DNA from: Fasciola hepatica
Taxonomy: Eukaryota > Platyhelminthes > Trematoda > Plagiorchiida > Fasciolidae
NCBI GenBank assembly: GCA_948099385.1
Contig: CANUEZ040000071.1
Location: 1,178,001-1,242,000, forward strand
DNA length: 64,000 bases
Direction of reading: 5' to 3'
Part shown: in pieces, positions 1 to 11,640 of the stretch
How positions within the stretch are numbered: position 1 is the first letter of the stretch
How the letters are laid out: each line of letters begins with the position of its first letter
The notes under the pieces: generated by a model
What the model saw: only the letters and a program-made list of their open reading frames with translations
Databases searched by the model: none
What the model was told of the DNA's origin: nothing
Translations under genes and position numbers: made by a program

Positions 1-1150
1 CTCTTTCTCCCTGATTTTTCCACTTGAGTGTCCTTTTTTTGGCTGGACTCTGTGACCATGGTCGTGGGTTTCTGATGGTTGAACTTCACGTCCCATCAGC
101 ATGCACTGATGATGAAACGTTTGAGAATTGATTGTCGTGCTCCGCCATCGGAAACCCACAAATTCGTCAAGCTGAGCTACGAAATTTCCAAATCTTCGAG
201 AATATGAACATATGCATCCTTTTGTTATTTAACAAATGGTGTCTTACAACTTTCCCAAAAATCTTTACTCTAGCTTGCCCGGGAGGTTCGCGTACTCAAA
301 TCCCTCTCTCATCCCAATGTTGGTAAGTCAATCAACTGCATTTTTTGAGAGAATCTATATAGGTCTGCATCATTCGCTGACGAACTAGAATTGATAATTT
401 CCAACATTATTTCCCACACGAAGGAAACTGACCGGTCGTTCACTTCTGTTCTAAAATATTGTCGGTTTTTGAAATGTTGCATAGAACTTTCAGGTGACGA
501 TCGAATACTCTTACGTATCATGTGACCTAGTATTTGCTGGTGTCTACTTTTCGGTCGTTTTTTATCTGACTGTTTCAGGCGGTCATCCTGATTGTTTCTA
601 CACTTTGAACGACGATAACAGATGCAAAATCCTGATATGTTTTTGTCACTAATTGAGATATGATTTCACCAAAGTAAAGAACAAACGTGAACCAAATTGA
701 TTTCGATCATCATCTTTGCCTACCCTTAGTTATTCTTTTAAAAACTACCAAGTTATGTTCACAAAGCTTGAAGAAAGTAACTTTCGGGTAAACCCGAGCA
801 ACGGTATTTACCTTTTCAGCAACTGGGTTCGGGTTATTTGAACAAAGCGAGTAGACAACAATACAGACGCGGAAAACACAGGATCACCGTTGTAGGAAAG
901 TGTTGGGATAAGTGGTTTGTTGGGAATCAGAACAATGTCCCCGTCGTTAATGACAACACGATAACAGCTGAATAACACAAGATATTTAAAGACTTATGCT
1001 GAAGCTATGATCACCATTTTCACGATTTATGTACGATTAGTTCCATTTCCTTGCTCGTATGATTAATCAAAATGCCTAAACTGGGTCCACTTTGTGACGT
1101 CGGTCCAATGTGCGTTGAATCGTTGCACTAGATGGTAGTTGATCTGAGGT
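1..1150. other. no gene or repeat recognised
   Basis: Only short unrelated open frames. CTGATGA-T-GAAAC at 106-118 recalls hammerhead boxes but has no helix II. Confidence 0.5.
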
Positions 1151-1330
1151 CGGCCAATAGTTCTAGTGAGAAGACCCTTCCGGCTTCGAACCGTAACAGT
1201 TTATTGGTACAAAGCAGATTATTTCTATAACATGTGTGCTGATTATAACCAAATACTTTCATGAGAACATTCTGGCCCACTAACATTACCAAAACTGCTC
1301 CACCGGCTTAATAGTCTGATTGCACCCGGA
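1151..1330 (-). repeat. GAAGAGTCTTCTC family copy, minus strand
   Basis: Conserved end block at 1151-1185, reading GGGTCTTCTCACTAGAAC on the minus strand. The inner part is degenerate. Confidence 0.5.
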
Positions 1331-1910
1331 TTGATTGATGCGACTCCAGTCGGTTCAGAAAACTGTTGGCCACGGATTGGTCCGCTGATCCGCTTGGATG
1401 ACTCCTCTCTTGTTTTCGACTCTGAACAAGCGATTACGTGCTGTCTGCTACTTAACGAGACTGCTTATTGTCATTGCGCCAGCCTATTTCCTCACAGTAG
1501 TCTTCTACCCGGTGGAATCAGGTTATTTGGGATGAGTTCTCATATTCCATTGGCGAGTAAGTTTCTTTCAGTTATCTAGTTCTTAAATCGTGATTGTGAG
1601 TGAGTGCTCCCCGTAGAACACTAAACTAGGAAAATGGAACTTTGACTTGCTGATAGGTTTTGTAGGTTAGTCACTACTAGCCCACACCGTACTTATCTAC
1701 TTACTACTTGCTTTCATTACCTCAACTAGAGACTCAATCATCGTTATCTAGATGAAGTGTGAATAACCTACAAACAACTCATCAAAAAATGACAGCTGTA
1801 GTTCCCTAGCAGACACTTCATCGCGGAGCATACTTTCGCATTCCCGATGCATAAATGAGATAATTTTACATGTAATACCTACGAAGTATACAGGTATTGA
1901 TAAAAGTGGA

Positions 1911-1960
1911 AAGAGGATGATCTAAAGAGAGGCGAAAACCGAAAAACCGGTCGTGTAATC
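1911..1960 (+). ncRNA. decayed copy of the 5396 hammerhead element
   Basis: Keeps the ACCGGTC cleavage block (1946-1952) followed by GTGT, and the downstream flank TAATCTCAATAAACTCCGTA (1956-1975) resembles the sequence after 5438. The GAAA box has two extra A's and box 1 is not recognisable. Confidence 0.45.
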
Positions 1961-2499
1961 TCAATAAACTCCGTATATCCATCTACTACAATTTAGTTTC
2001 CGAAAATCAGTCTCCCGAAATAAGAAGACAAACTTGAAGGTCACTTGCAGCAATAGATTTAAATGGTTTATCGTTCAGTATCAACGTTCATCTCATCCTT
2101 GTGAGCCATAGAAACAACAATAGTTCATATCCATCGACGATAAACTGGGGCTCACACCCGAAGTACGTGATCGTAAATCGGACACACTGATGCAAAGCAA
2201 GTTATTAAAAAGCAGCCAGGATAGCCAAGTAGTGCTTATATGAATAATCATGTCTCAGTGGATAATTCCAGTAAAGACCGATGAAACAGCTTGGGAGGTT
2301 TTTAACGTTGAATGGAGTTATCATTCCGTACGGCGAATTATTTAATAAACGCCGCGAGCCAGAACTGAACCAGCCGCCTTCGGCCTTCCAAGATGGTACC
2401 CTATGGCGATACGGTTAATCGGTTGTCAATAATGCAAGTGAAGATTTAATGATGTGAAAAATGTAATCGAACATTTGTGAGGTTATAGTCGGACACATC

Positions 2500-2720
2500 G
2501 TTTATTGGATGGCTTAGTCACACTGGCAGACAGTGCGTGAGCACAAACCCCGTACCGAGCACACGAAACCACGAACGAGAGGACAGCCGATCGATGAAAT
2601 GAGAGACGAATTCTGCCAGCACCATTTAAGCCTCAAGGCGTGGTCGCCCACGCCAGCCGAACCAGTGCGTTGTGTACAGCTTGTGGGTACATGGAATGAC
2701 AACCTATGTATTCCTTGTTT
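2500..2720 (+). repeat. possible internal fragment of the GAAGAGTCTTCTC family
   Basis: CACGAACGAGAGGACAGCCG and GATCGATGAAATGAG resemble the internal part of the copies at 14300-14660 and 31985-32360. No conserved end block is present. Confidence 0.35.
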
Positions 2721-3699
2721 TTCACAAATAAAACGAGGCAGTTCTCAGGCCGAGCACAGTTCTAACTAGGTTTGGTGGGACGGTATAAAACACTTTTCCG
2801 TTATCTAAGACCCAGTATCATTGTGCAGACAATGCATTTCACGAATACATCTAGTAAACAATGGAAGCACTGTGGTCGATCGCTTAGCTTCCACTACAGA
2901 ACAATTAACCTCGCCGCACCAACGGTCAAACCATTGGTAAGCCTTCATGAGACCAGTCTACCATTGTTTATTCCCGCTGCATTATGGCGCATTTATTATT
3001 CACACCGAGTGTCAAATCATACTGCAACAAACTGTATTTCCTCTTTTTGAAACAATATGAAACCCGAATGTTAAAGTTTACTGGAAGCATGCGGCCGTTT
3101 ATGGTCGCAGTGACAAGTGTGCTGAAAGTGGCGTAAGAGTGAGCAAACAAATACATTATACCGCACCTCGTGAACATAGCTTTTCAACCCTGGAAAGAAC
3201 TTCTTACAAGCCCTGATGTCACCAATGGTTTTCAGATATGAATCACACTCTGTGAAGTACTGCCTCAGTCTACTTTATAACAACTTTGACTTGCTGTTAT
3301 TCTGTCGCAAATTGTGTGTTTCAATATTTTAGTAGTGGGAAATCTGATTAGCACTTTTTGCATCTATAAGTTTTCAATCTTTGTCAGATTTTCTAAAAAA
3401 AACTGCTTTTAGAAAACACAGGTTGTGAAAAAAGCCCGTTTTCAGTGGTCCTCAATCAAGCATTTCATTACACGGTACAATTAGACATGGAGATGAATTG
3501 AGGGTCACAACTACCGCAGTTCATTCTTAACTCTGTAGACCGGATGCTGATTTTTCGCACGTTTCCTGACAGTTTTCCTCTGGTCTAGGGCCTGTGGTAG
3601 GAGGGATGGTAGGCTAGAAGAGCTGACGAGCAAGCACAAATTTCCTCTCAGCCCGTGGGTGTGATGGTAGTGGCAGTCACGAAAAAAGAAGCCCTGGCT

Positions 3700-4110
3700 C
3701 GGTGGTCGGCCAACACGTATTCTGCAGTCCAGAATCAAGGACAAGGTTGAACTCAGCGAAGCAGAATGATGATTTAGCAAACAGACGGTACGTCGTCGTT
3801 CGTCCGGAGTTGAGGACAAGATTGTGGTCAATGAAGCCGGGTGATGGACAAATCACTGACTAACAGTGGTCTGAACCGACCAGATCCGAATCAGCCAATC
3901 GGGTTGCAACCCAACCATCTAGCCAAAAGAGCCGCATATCAGCAATAATTGAACCAATAAATTTGCAGACAAGGGTTTGGTTATGGTCGTCGCATATCTT
4001 ATATAAATGAACTATTTCATACCCATAAACCGGGATGGTTCAAAGATAGGGAAGTTTTCTTGCTAGAGCTAGTGGGGTGGATCAGAACGCGGTTACGGTA
4101 TCTTCAGCCC
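3700..4110 (+). repeat. GAAGAGTCTTCTC family copy
   Basis: End block GAAGTTTTCTTGCTAGAGCT at 4051-4070, with internal similarity (GAGGACAAGATTG at 3811) to the 7450-7840 copy. Confidence 0.5.
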
Positions 4111-5395
4111 CATTTACTGTGATTGGTCTGACCGCGGCGTTATTGAATGGCTTAATCACTCCAGTGTTCAGCTATGCACGGCGGTGCTTGTAGATGCCTT
4201 CAGAGGAGGGCATAATTAGACGCCTGATGTACACTGTCCCACAGAAACCCGTGAGTGGATACGCACAAGATGAGAATGTCTTGCAACCGCAAAATCGCTA
4301 CTAGCCTGAGTGCAATCATAACCCGGAGTTTAACTGCGTAAAATGTCTTACTTATGATGCCTGACAGAATTCCAAGTGTATTCTCTGCCAAGGTGTCACC
4401 AATGAACGGTAAGCAGATGTACGCTGACCTTCTTTACACCACAAACTTTCTGGGGGGTTCCCTCTCCACCTGTATCGTTTTGCCAATCAGATGATCCGGA
4501 TAACTGTTTTGGATGGACATTCGTCGCACCGTTTGGAATTCTTCTTCAACAGTGTTTCCTGTGTATATTCTCCTTGCCATGTTCTTGAAGCATCTAAGAG
4601 ACAAAAAGTGTGAAAATGAACACGCTGCCCATTCCCCTTTGCCTTTCTACGCACTCACCGACGAACTGAACCGTCTTCACAATGACTCAGGCGAATGTCT
4701 AGAAAGGCTATTACACTGTGTGATTCTGTTACCATTGTGAACTGTAAGTTCGCACGAGCTAAGTGGTTGGATTACCGTGACTGAGGAATTGCTTACAAAT
4801 AGAGCTGCATCTCTGTGGTGTTTGTATGAAAAATAACTGTGCCATGAAGACATCGGTAAATGATGGTCTAAATGGGGAGCCCATTGCCTAACAGTCCTTT
4901 TGGGAGATCTGATCATGAAGCTTGAGCTAAGTATTGCATATCCATTTTGACTACGTTTCCTTTGATATATTCACATAAACGATCGGTGGGATTTTGCCTT
5001 TGTCTGTCTATTTAGTTCAATCCCTAACTTATCATAGTACATTTTGGTGTTATCGGTGATTACGAATCATCGAAAGTGAGCTTTTTCACCCTACTGTGTT
5101 ATGTGAATTAGTTGAATTTGGAAAATCAAATTTTTTAGCTAAATTGTGCTTGTATTTTCAACTGGCAGCATTTTACTTAATAAGAGCATTACATATTGTG
5201 ATGGAGAGTGTATACTGATGTAAATTGGGCTGGTAAACAATATGATGATCCTTGTTATAGGTAATTTTTATAGATGGTTGAAAAAGATTCTCGAAATGAC
5301 AAACGGTTTCGTGGTTATTGTGATACACATATCTGATTTCTGTCAATGAATGTATTCAGTGCGTAAAAATATAGGGATGAATGAAGAGAGGGTAC
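4111..5395. other. no feature recognised
   Basis: AT-rich, no open frame above 80 codons, no repeat identified until the hammerhead at 5396. Confidence 0.45.
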
Positions 5396-5438
5396 GCACA
5401 CCTGATGAAAAGCAATAACCTTGAAACCGGTCGTGTGC
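5396..5438 (+). ncRNA. near-intact minimal hammerhead ribozyme motif
   Basis: Helix I GCACAC (5396-5401) pairs perfectly with GTGTGC (5433-5438). Box 1 CTGATGA is at 5402-5408. Helix II AAAG (5409-5412) pairs with CCTT (5419-5422) apart from one A-C mismatch, with loop CAATAA. Box 2 GAAA is at 5423-5426. Helix III is only the palindrome ACCGGT (5426-5431), so it can form only between two molecules. The cleavage triplet GTC ends at 5432. Every catalytic-core base of the hammerhead consensus is present. Short palindromic helix III hammerheads are known from retroelements such as Penelope-like elements and retrozymes. Confidence 0.75.
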
Positions 5439-5682
5439 TCCTGATAATCCGTGTCCATCCATCTGCTGATACTACTTACATCAAATATCCCAACTCGCGA
5501 CCGCAGTGTCTTCTTTCTTGAAGCTAATTTCGACTAACCCGCTTAGAACTATTAGAGAATCACAGCTGTGATACCCCACGGAACTCTTTTGAGAGGAGCA
5601 TCCGTTCACGCTCCTAAATCACAAATTAGCTTGTTTTGAACGAGTGCGATAATTAGTTTTTGAAATATCCGAACCCGACTGT

Positions 5683-5765
5683 GTGACTTCGTAGCTCAGC
5701 TGGCAGAAAGCGTGGGTGGCATCCCTGTGTGGATTAGAATCTCACCGGGTTATTCGGCTTTCAAA
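5683..5765 (+). mobile_element. tRNA-derived SINE head
   Basis: TAGCTCAGCTGGCAGAAAGC (A box, D arm-like, 5694-5713) and GGATTAGAATCTCACC (B box-like, one change from GGTTCGAATC). Acceptor stem not formed, so it is not a functional tRNA. Nothing else recognised around it. Confidence 0.5.
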
Positions 5766-7449
5766 TCAGTTGAGATCAGTCCAATAACACAATGTCTGAC
5801 ATGAGAAAATTACTTTTTCGACAGAAATCCGAATAGAGCAGCATCTTTATACAAATAGAATTTGTGATTATATCTATCTTTAGGGACTCATGGACGTGTC
5901 GAATAATTTGTTCAAGTAGAGCAAACTGATCACAGATTTTGAAGTTAGTCTAAGCGGAAAGCCTGATTAGAAAAAACAATCTTTTCAGTTGAAGTACTGA
6001 TGACTGTGCCGAAGTCATTCGTCAAGTTTGTGAAAACTCAAGACACAATTCATTGAGCCCATTTCACAGTTCTGCACTGGTTGTGACGAATATTCGATAC
6101 AGTCGGCCACATGTTTAATTGACCCTGTGTCTAAGCTGCAGTTTGTGCAAAGAAATTCACCTATCTGTTGAGATAATACTGCCAGTGAATTACCTTTTCT
6201 AAGTTAGAATGCTACGCCTAAGAATTCTACACTATCTCCTTCTTTTAATCGGAATAGTTCTGCCAGGTTTCGTAATTCTCATGCCAACGGTCTAGCTTCA
6301 ACACTTCTACAACGGTGGCACCACCTGATCTCCTGGACTATGTGACCAGCTTTGTCTTGGTTACGTGACGCGGTACGTGATCATCTCAAAAGTGTGGATA
6401 AATGCAATAGTACGTGGGAAATGTTCTTACCCCTCGTCTGTACGGCCTTATAATATGGTCAAACTCGAAATACATGTATCTACTTAAGGAAAGTTGCACA
6501 ACAAATAGAAAGACACGTTTCGTTGGACAACTTAAAATCGCGTGGGCTGACAGTTTTGCACACGGCAATGGTCATTGTATTTAGTTTTAGTCATTTATTT
6601 ACTTATTTAGTTTTTGGCAGAAGGTAGGGGAGAGAAGTCAAAACATCAATCGGTTAACCATTGACTATCCTCAATGTGATGATGTCATGGTGTTTTTCAA
6701 AAATTAAGGTCAGGCAGTGTACGCATTCATGTGCGCATTGACAGCTAAAAAAGATAAAGAAAATCGATTGTCTCGCGATTCACTTTTGCCTGTTAAGATA
6801 AAACTAGCCAATAGCTAGACGGGGAATACTCCAGTGGTCGATGGTCTATCGATTTATTCGGATGGATGCGATCGATGGTACGCTTTCGACTAACGGGATA
6901 AAAGGTTGCAACATGGGCATTTAAACCAGCGTTTGTGGGTATTTTTTCTGCTTCCAGTTGCTCATGAACACTGGAACACGTACGAACACACATTTGCAAG
7001 CGAGTTTGTCAAGAAACGCCACCTCATCATGACCAATGATGTGGCAGAATTTAATATGTACAAATTTTCCCTCCCTCATTGTTCACACGTTCACGCAGAA
7101 GTTTGATTCATGTCCGTTGATAGTAAAATCGATCTGGATGAAAAGTTGGCGGCGATGAATGCATGTTGTCATGCGTGTTTTGTCGATATGCCAACTTTAT
7201 CAATCTCGCTACGATAGAAGGTGGAAAATTAGTCACGAGATATCACAGGTATCGCTCAGTAAACCTGAGATGCAGCAAATCGATGACATCTTCCTCACCT
7301 TTATTTATATGATCATTTTCAGGATCGAACTCCTCACCACCTCACACCGGGTCTCGATCAGCGTAAGACAACCTTTTATGCGACGATTCATCCCTAAAGT
7401 TCAGTCGGTAGTTTTTGTTACGCTGATCAGATAACCGCGTAATCTGTTC
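5766..7449. other. no feature recognised
   Basis: Short open frames only; nothing matches a family. Confidence 0.45.
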
Positions 7450-7840
7450 TCTTTTGTCGTGAGCGTGAGGGAATGGGCTGACCCGTTATTAATAGACTGC
7501 TTGGTTCGTTTGGTAAACAGCACGAGGGTTTGGCAAACGGTCAACACGTCTTCGCCTGTTCTGGTTCGAGGACAAGATTGGAGCGAACGGAGCGAACCGA
7601 AGGACCAATCAAATTCTGACTGTAGTCTGAACCGAATCAAGTAACTGGGTATGTCATCAGACTAACCACTCAGAAAAGCTGGCAGTGATTGGCGGGTGGA
7701 CCAATAAGTGTGCAGGCCAGGAGTTGATTATCACCACCATTCATCTCATAAAACTGTCGTTTTGGCACTAATAAATTGAGATAGTTCTAAACCAGAAGAG
7801 TCTTCTCACTGGAGCTAGTGGGTAGCTACAGAACAATGAG
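7450..7840 (+). repeat. GAAGAGTCTTCTC family copy
   Basis: End block GAAGAGTCTTCTCACTGGAG at 7795-7814 followed by CTAGTGGG. Internal GAGGACAAGATTGGAGCG and a direct AGCGAACGGAGCGAACCGA run. Confidence 0.6.
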
Positions 7841-8534
7841 TATCATTAGACGGTTTCTTTAAAACTGTATGCTTTACTTCCTGTTCCGATGAATTGTCCG
7901 CTTGGGTTTTGATCACCAGCACAGGGTTTTCCCATCTTCCCATTCGAAAACATATCAGAAGTTTGTATTCGGATCCTTCCTCCCTTATAAAAACTTTTAA
8001 TCTGCAAATTCATTCCACATACTCTTCATTTTTAAACAGAATGCATCCGTTCGTCAGGTCTTTCAGAAAATCTCTCAGACATGTCGAGCCCTTATTTGAT
8101 CCCTCACTCTTAATCATAGGGTTGGTTCCCTCTGATAGTTCAATGGATGTGTTTACGTAGGCAAAACATAAGTTTACAACAGGTTCTGTTCAATGAGCTT
8201 GGTGTTTCGGTCGCGAAAGGTACACGGCGAGTCGAGATGAAATCGTCCATGCCCAGGTAAACGTCCCGTACTTATTTGTATTTATTAGAATCTCATATAG
8301 GATTTGGCCTTGACCACAGGATATTACTAATTGTGGTTTAACCGACAGATTGATAGCCAGCATATTTAGTACTTGGAGTTGTCCTTGTTTTTGTCGTTTC
8401 CGAGCGGACACGTGTGACTTCTCTTCCGCGAAAGGTCACTGACCCAGCGTACTACAATACTAACTTGCTCTTGTGACCTTCTACAATACCTTTCAAACTT
8501 GGTAATTTGACCTATTGATATGTGTGCCGTTGCC

Positions 8535-8695
8535 TCCATTTCTGGAAAGTCGATTCACAAGCGTTCACCCCTAGTTCGAGTCCCAGAGGGGTCTCGTTGG
8601 ATGTGCACTGCTGATAATTGCTAACAGGGATGAAACAGCTGTACAGAGCTTGCATGATTTTTAATGGTTTGAACGTTCATACTGCATGGTAAACC
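8535..8695 (+). mobile_element. Sm-alpha-like SINE with hammerhead boxes
   Basis: B box AGTTCGAGTCC (8573-8583) is followed by GGATGTGCACTG, then box 1 CTGATAA (8611-8617), a short stem region and GAAAC (8632-8636). The 3' part (TTTTTAATGGTTTGAACGTT, ACTGCATG) is shared with the copies at 37225 and 52840. Box 1 has one substitution. It directly precedes a foldback element. Confidence 0.65.
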
Positions 8696-8700
8696 TCATA

Positions 8701-8933
8701 TTATGGTAAAACTTTACTGTTCAATAACGCAGCGTAGTCGAAATCGTTGGTAGGTTGTCGACGTTTCGGTCACCACGGGTAACCTTTTTCAAGACTGGTT
8801 TTACAGCCGAATAAAACTGGAAACTGGTTGTAAAACCAGTCTTGAAAAAGGTTACCCGTGGTGACCGAAACGTCGACAACCTAACAATGATTTCGACTAC
8901 GCTGTGTTACTAAACAATAAAATTTTACCATAA
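8701..8933. mobile_element. foldback element with hammerhead-like fold in each arm
   Basis: Two nearly perfect 103-nt arms (8701-8805 and about 8830-8933) separated by about 24 nt. The right arm reads AGTC, TTGAAAAA, hairpin GGTTACC-CGT-GGTGACC, GAAA, CGTC, GACAACC. This is the hammerhead layout with a hairpin helix II, GAAA box, GTC triplet and 3-bp helix I (GTC/GAC). Box 1 TTGAAAA differs from CTGANGA at two core positions. Confidence 0.75.
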
Positions 8934-11094
8934 CATTTTATATGACGTATCGATTTTTCGATACAGTCCGAACCGATCTCGGTTATGACACATCATTCTC
9001 ATACTATCTTCGTAATCCAACATGATAAAGTGCAAAACGAAGTAACCTAGGACCCGAGATATTCTTCTTTCAAGCAGCTTAAATCAAAGCGATATACTTT
9101 TGGGTTTTTGGGGAACTCTGAATGAATTTTAAGATAAATTCGGGGAATTTTCCTGGTAAAAAGCCCAATAAATAATGAAAAACCGAGACAAAAAACATCT
9201 CATCAGTTTGGAATAGTCTGTCTTAGGAATTGGGTACACAGAAAGCGCGATAAGAATGGCGTGCAAATGAACCGTTTCGTTAACCTCTTTTCAGTCGACA
9301 CTTTACTCTGTCCCATCATTCCTTATTATTGTGTCGACCAAATACTATTATTCGGAGTTACTTCCGTGTCAAGTCAACACAACTGGACATGACCAGTCAC
9401 TCATTACTTCGTGTTCATGGTAAAATCGTAAGCAGTAACCGCATATCTATCATTCCTTCTGTCATAAATAAAACAACGATCAGAGTTTAGTTCTTAAGTA
9501 AAAACGGTAACTCAGTCTCCTATGCAGAAATTTCCCCTCACTTGTCCTCTTTCCACACCTACTCTGACAGTAATTTAGTTCGCTCACATTTTGCCGCACC
9601 TGCTAAACGATTCTCACGTTTCTCTTGACTTACTGAATTCATCCGAACGATTTGTTGTCAAGCCATCGACAGGCTGTCGGTCAGACTGTATTTTCATCGG
9701 TACGCTTGTGAAGCTGTCAATCTGAATGTCTGCAGCGAGATTTCAAGAAGAGATTTCTCCTCGTTGCCAGGTCAGGGATTAAGGACAAGGGACAACTGGG
9801 TACTAGTCAAGGACAGTGTATGTTCAAGGTTCAACATGTAGTTCAATGGGGGGCGGGGTGGGGTCGAGAGGACATAGTCAATGCAATCTTGGGTTAGAAA
9901 GTCTCGAACTGAAGATTTCCGTCGCTTACACCTCCCTTTCAATAGTTGTACATTCTACACTAGGTAGAAGTCTGGAGATGCAGAACTCTGCTGGTAAAGA
10001 TTTATTGAATTTGGACGAAGAAATTCGGATCGTCACATCGAGAAACTCCGTTAAACCGGTTTGGTCCAGGTCCCATGTTTTCTATCCTAATTTGTCTTGT
10101 ATTCACCAAACTATTCGCTAACCTTTCATACACTTTCACCACTAAATTTCACGTCAACCAAACTCCTCGGCTTCTTCACCAGTGTAACAACTGTAGTTCA
10201 GTCATATTGCGTCAAGCAATTTTTGGTCTTGTTTCCATGACTGACTCCAATTGTCACGAGTCTAATTGCTGTTCTTATTTATCGCTTACGTAACCTTTCT
10301 CTCCGGCTTTGGAATGATCCACCGCATAACTGCGTGGGTTACATGGCGAGGCAAGAAAGTTCGGGCGTAATTACCCTTTCCTCCTAGTCTGCCTTAGCCG
10401 TGTGAATGACTGGACTTGGCCATCTCTCTATGATCTTCCACTTTCTCTTAACCATGCTATTCCGCTGGTTCTTCACCCACGCTTGTATGAGTGTGTTCCC
10501 TCGAATCAATAATTCTCTTCTGTCAGTTGATTGGCCAAAATACCCCCATAAATAAGGAGCTACTTTGTAAACCACTTGACTCGCTCCTGCATTCCCGTCT
10601 CGAAAGTTTCCGTCTATTGTTGCTTGAGAGCCTTGAAGACCTCTTTGACTGTATTGATTCTGTGATCGGTTTGGCCACAATTTGAGGTACGTTATCGATA
10701 TTATTTGTTCATCTGTTCTCCAGTACACCTGGTAAAGCGAGCTTGTGTTCTCCGCCTTGGGACTTGGGATTTCTCTTATCTGCGAGTCACTTAATTGCGG
10801 GACGAAAATCCCATGCAATGCTGTTGTCATTATTTTTCCTACTGTTTTCTCCTATTTATCGCACTCATTATTTTACAATGACAGTATTTCGCGAGGAGAA
10901 ATGAGATCAATGAAACACTTCTAGTGGAACAAGGTGATCGATAGTATTGAGAATCAAAATACAGACCTCGAAAATTCAGCATGCACTGTTCACCGCTTAA
11001 CCATCGCTGGTCATTAGAATATTCTCCGATATTCAAGTGAGTTGTGTGCATAGATACTATCTACATTAGTATGAGCAGTATCTGGATACTTGAA
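8934..11094. other. unassigned sequence
   Basis: Contains the unrecognised frame at 10384-10830; otherwise nothing that I can support. A dedicated look for MARK N-lobe exons (VAVK, HPNIV codings) in this and neighbouring stretches found none. Confidence 0.4.
10384..10830 (-). other. unrecognised open frame of 148 codons
   Basis: Starts MTTALHGIFVPQLSDSQIRE and ends ERWPSPVIHTAKAD. No motif, signal peptide or membrane segment recognised, and no flanking splice or promoter signal stands out. A frame of this length can occur by chance in 64 kb, so I do not call it a gene. Confidence 0.2.
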
Positions 11095-11245
11095 CGGAAT
11101 ATGAAACAATGTGTCATGCAATTTCAATGCTCAACTCACCATTGAAAACCATTAAATCTCCTTACACCTGTTTCACCAGGCTTGTCAGGAATCATCAGCT
11201 GCAGTACACATTGACCACATCCTCTTGGGACTCAAACACGATTGT
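11095..11245 (-). mobile_element. Sm-alpha-like SINE, minus strand, both hammerhead boxes intact
   Basis: On the minus strand: GTTTGAGTCCC (degenerate B box, about 11227-11237), CTGATGA (11192-11198), 17 nt, then GAAAC (11170-11174) and a 3' part including GGTTTTCAATGGTGAGTTGA. A plus-strand 3' piece of the same family follows immediately (11245-11375), so two copies meet head to head. Confidence 0.65.
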
Positions 11246-11375
11246 GAATCAGTGGCTGTACATTGCTTCCATGGTTTTCAGTTGTCAGTTGAGCACCGAT
11301 ACTGCAAGTTGAACCATTTCATTATCACTTGAAATCTCCTACTACTCATACTGGTCAAGTAGCCAGGCTACATAA
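11245..11375 (+). mobile_element. 3' fragment of the Sm-alpha-like SINE
   Basis: GCTTCCATGGTTTTCAGTTG, GAGTTGA-like and GATACTGCA blocks followed by TCTCCTACTACTCATACTGG. The latter block recurs at about 46878 and 52020, defining the 3' flank of the family. Confidence 0.55.
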
Positions 11376-11489
11376 TAATCATCTTATAGGAGTCGGTCAA
11401 TGTTCGTGTGGTCGGTTGTTACTGTACTAAAATCAGTGACAGAACGGGGCTATATCATGTGATGATTTCAAGCAAACCATTGAGACCCA

Positions 11490-11640
11490 ACCCGGATAGC
11501 CTGGTTGTTAGGTGCTTGCATAACACTCGTTCACCCCGGATTCGTGTCCCAGTTGGAGCTCTCTGTAGATGTTCACCGCTGGAGATCTCTAACAAGCCGG
11601 ACGAAACAGCAACACACTGATTCTATAGTTTTTATTGGTG
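11490..11640 (+). mobile_element. Sm-alpha-like SINE with tRNA-like 5' part
   Basis: GGATAGCCTGGTTGTTAGG (11494-11512, A box-like), GTTCACCCCGGATTCGTGTCC (B box), box 1 CTGGAGA (11579-11585), 17 nt, then GAAAC (11603-11607). The spacing between boxes equals that of the 11170 and 57248 copies. Confidence 0.62.

Larger units (their letters stand above)
1331..3699. other. mostly unassigned sequence
   Basis: Apart from the hammerhead-like remnant at 1911 and the possible repeat fragment at 2500, I see nothing I can name. The open frame at 1331-1579 (82 codons) shows no family resemblance. Confidence 0.45.

Noticed and set aside
106..118. CTGATGA followed by T and GAAAC, hammerhead-like boxes
   Set aside because: No room for helix II between the boxes.
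10384..10830. Gene call for the 148-codon minus-strand frame
   Set aside because: No recognisable motif or context; length is within chance for 64 kb.
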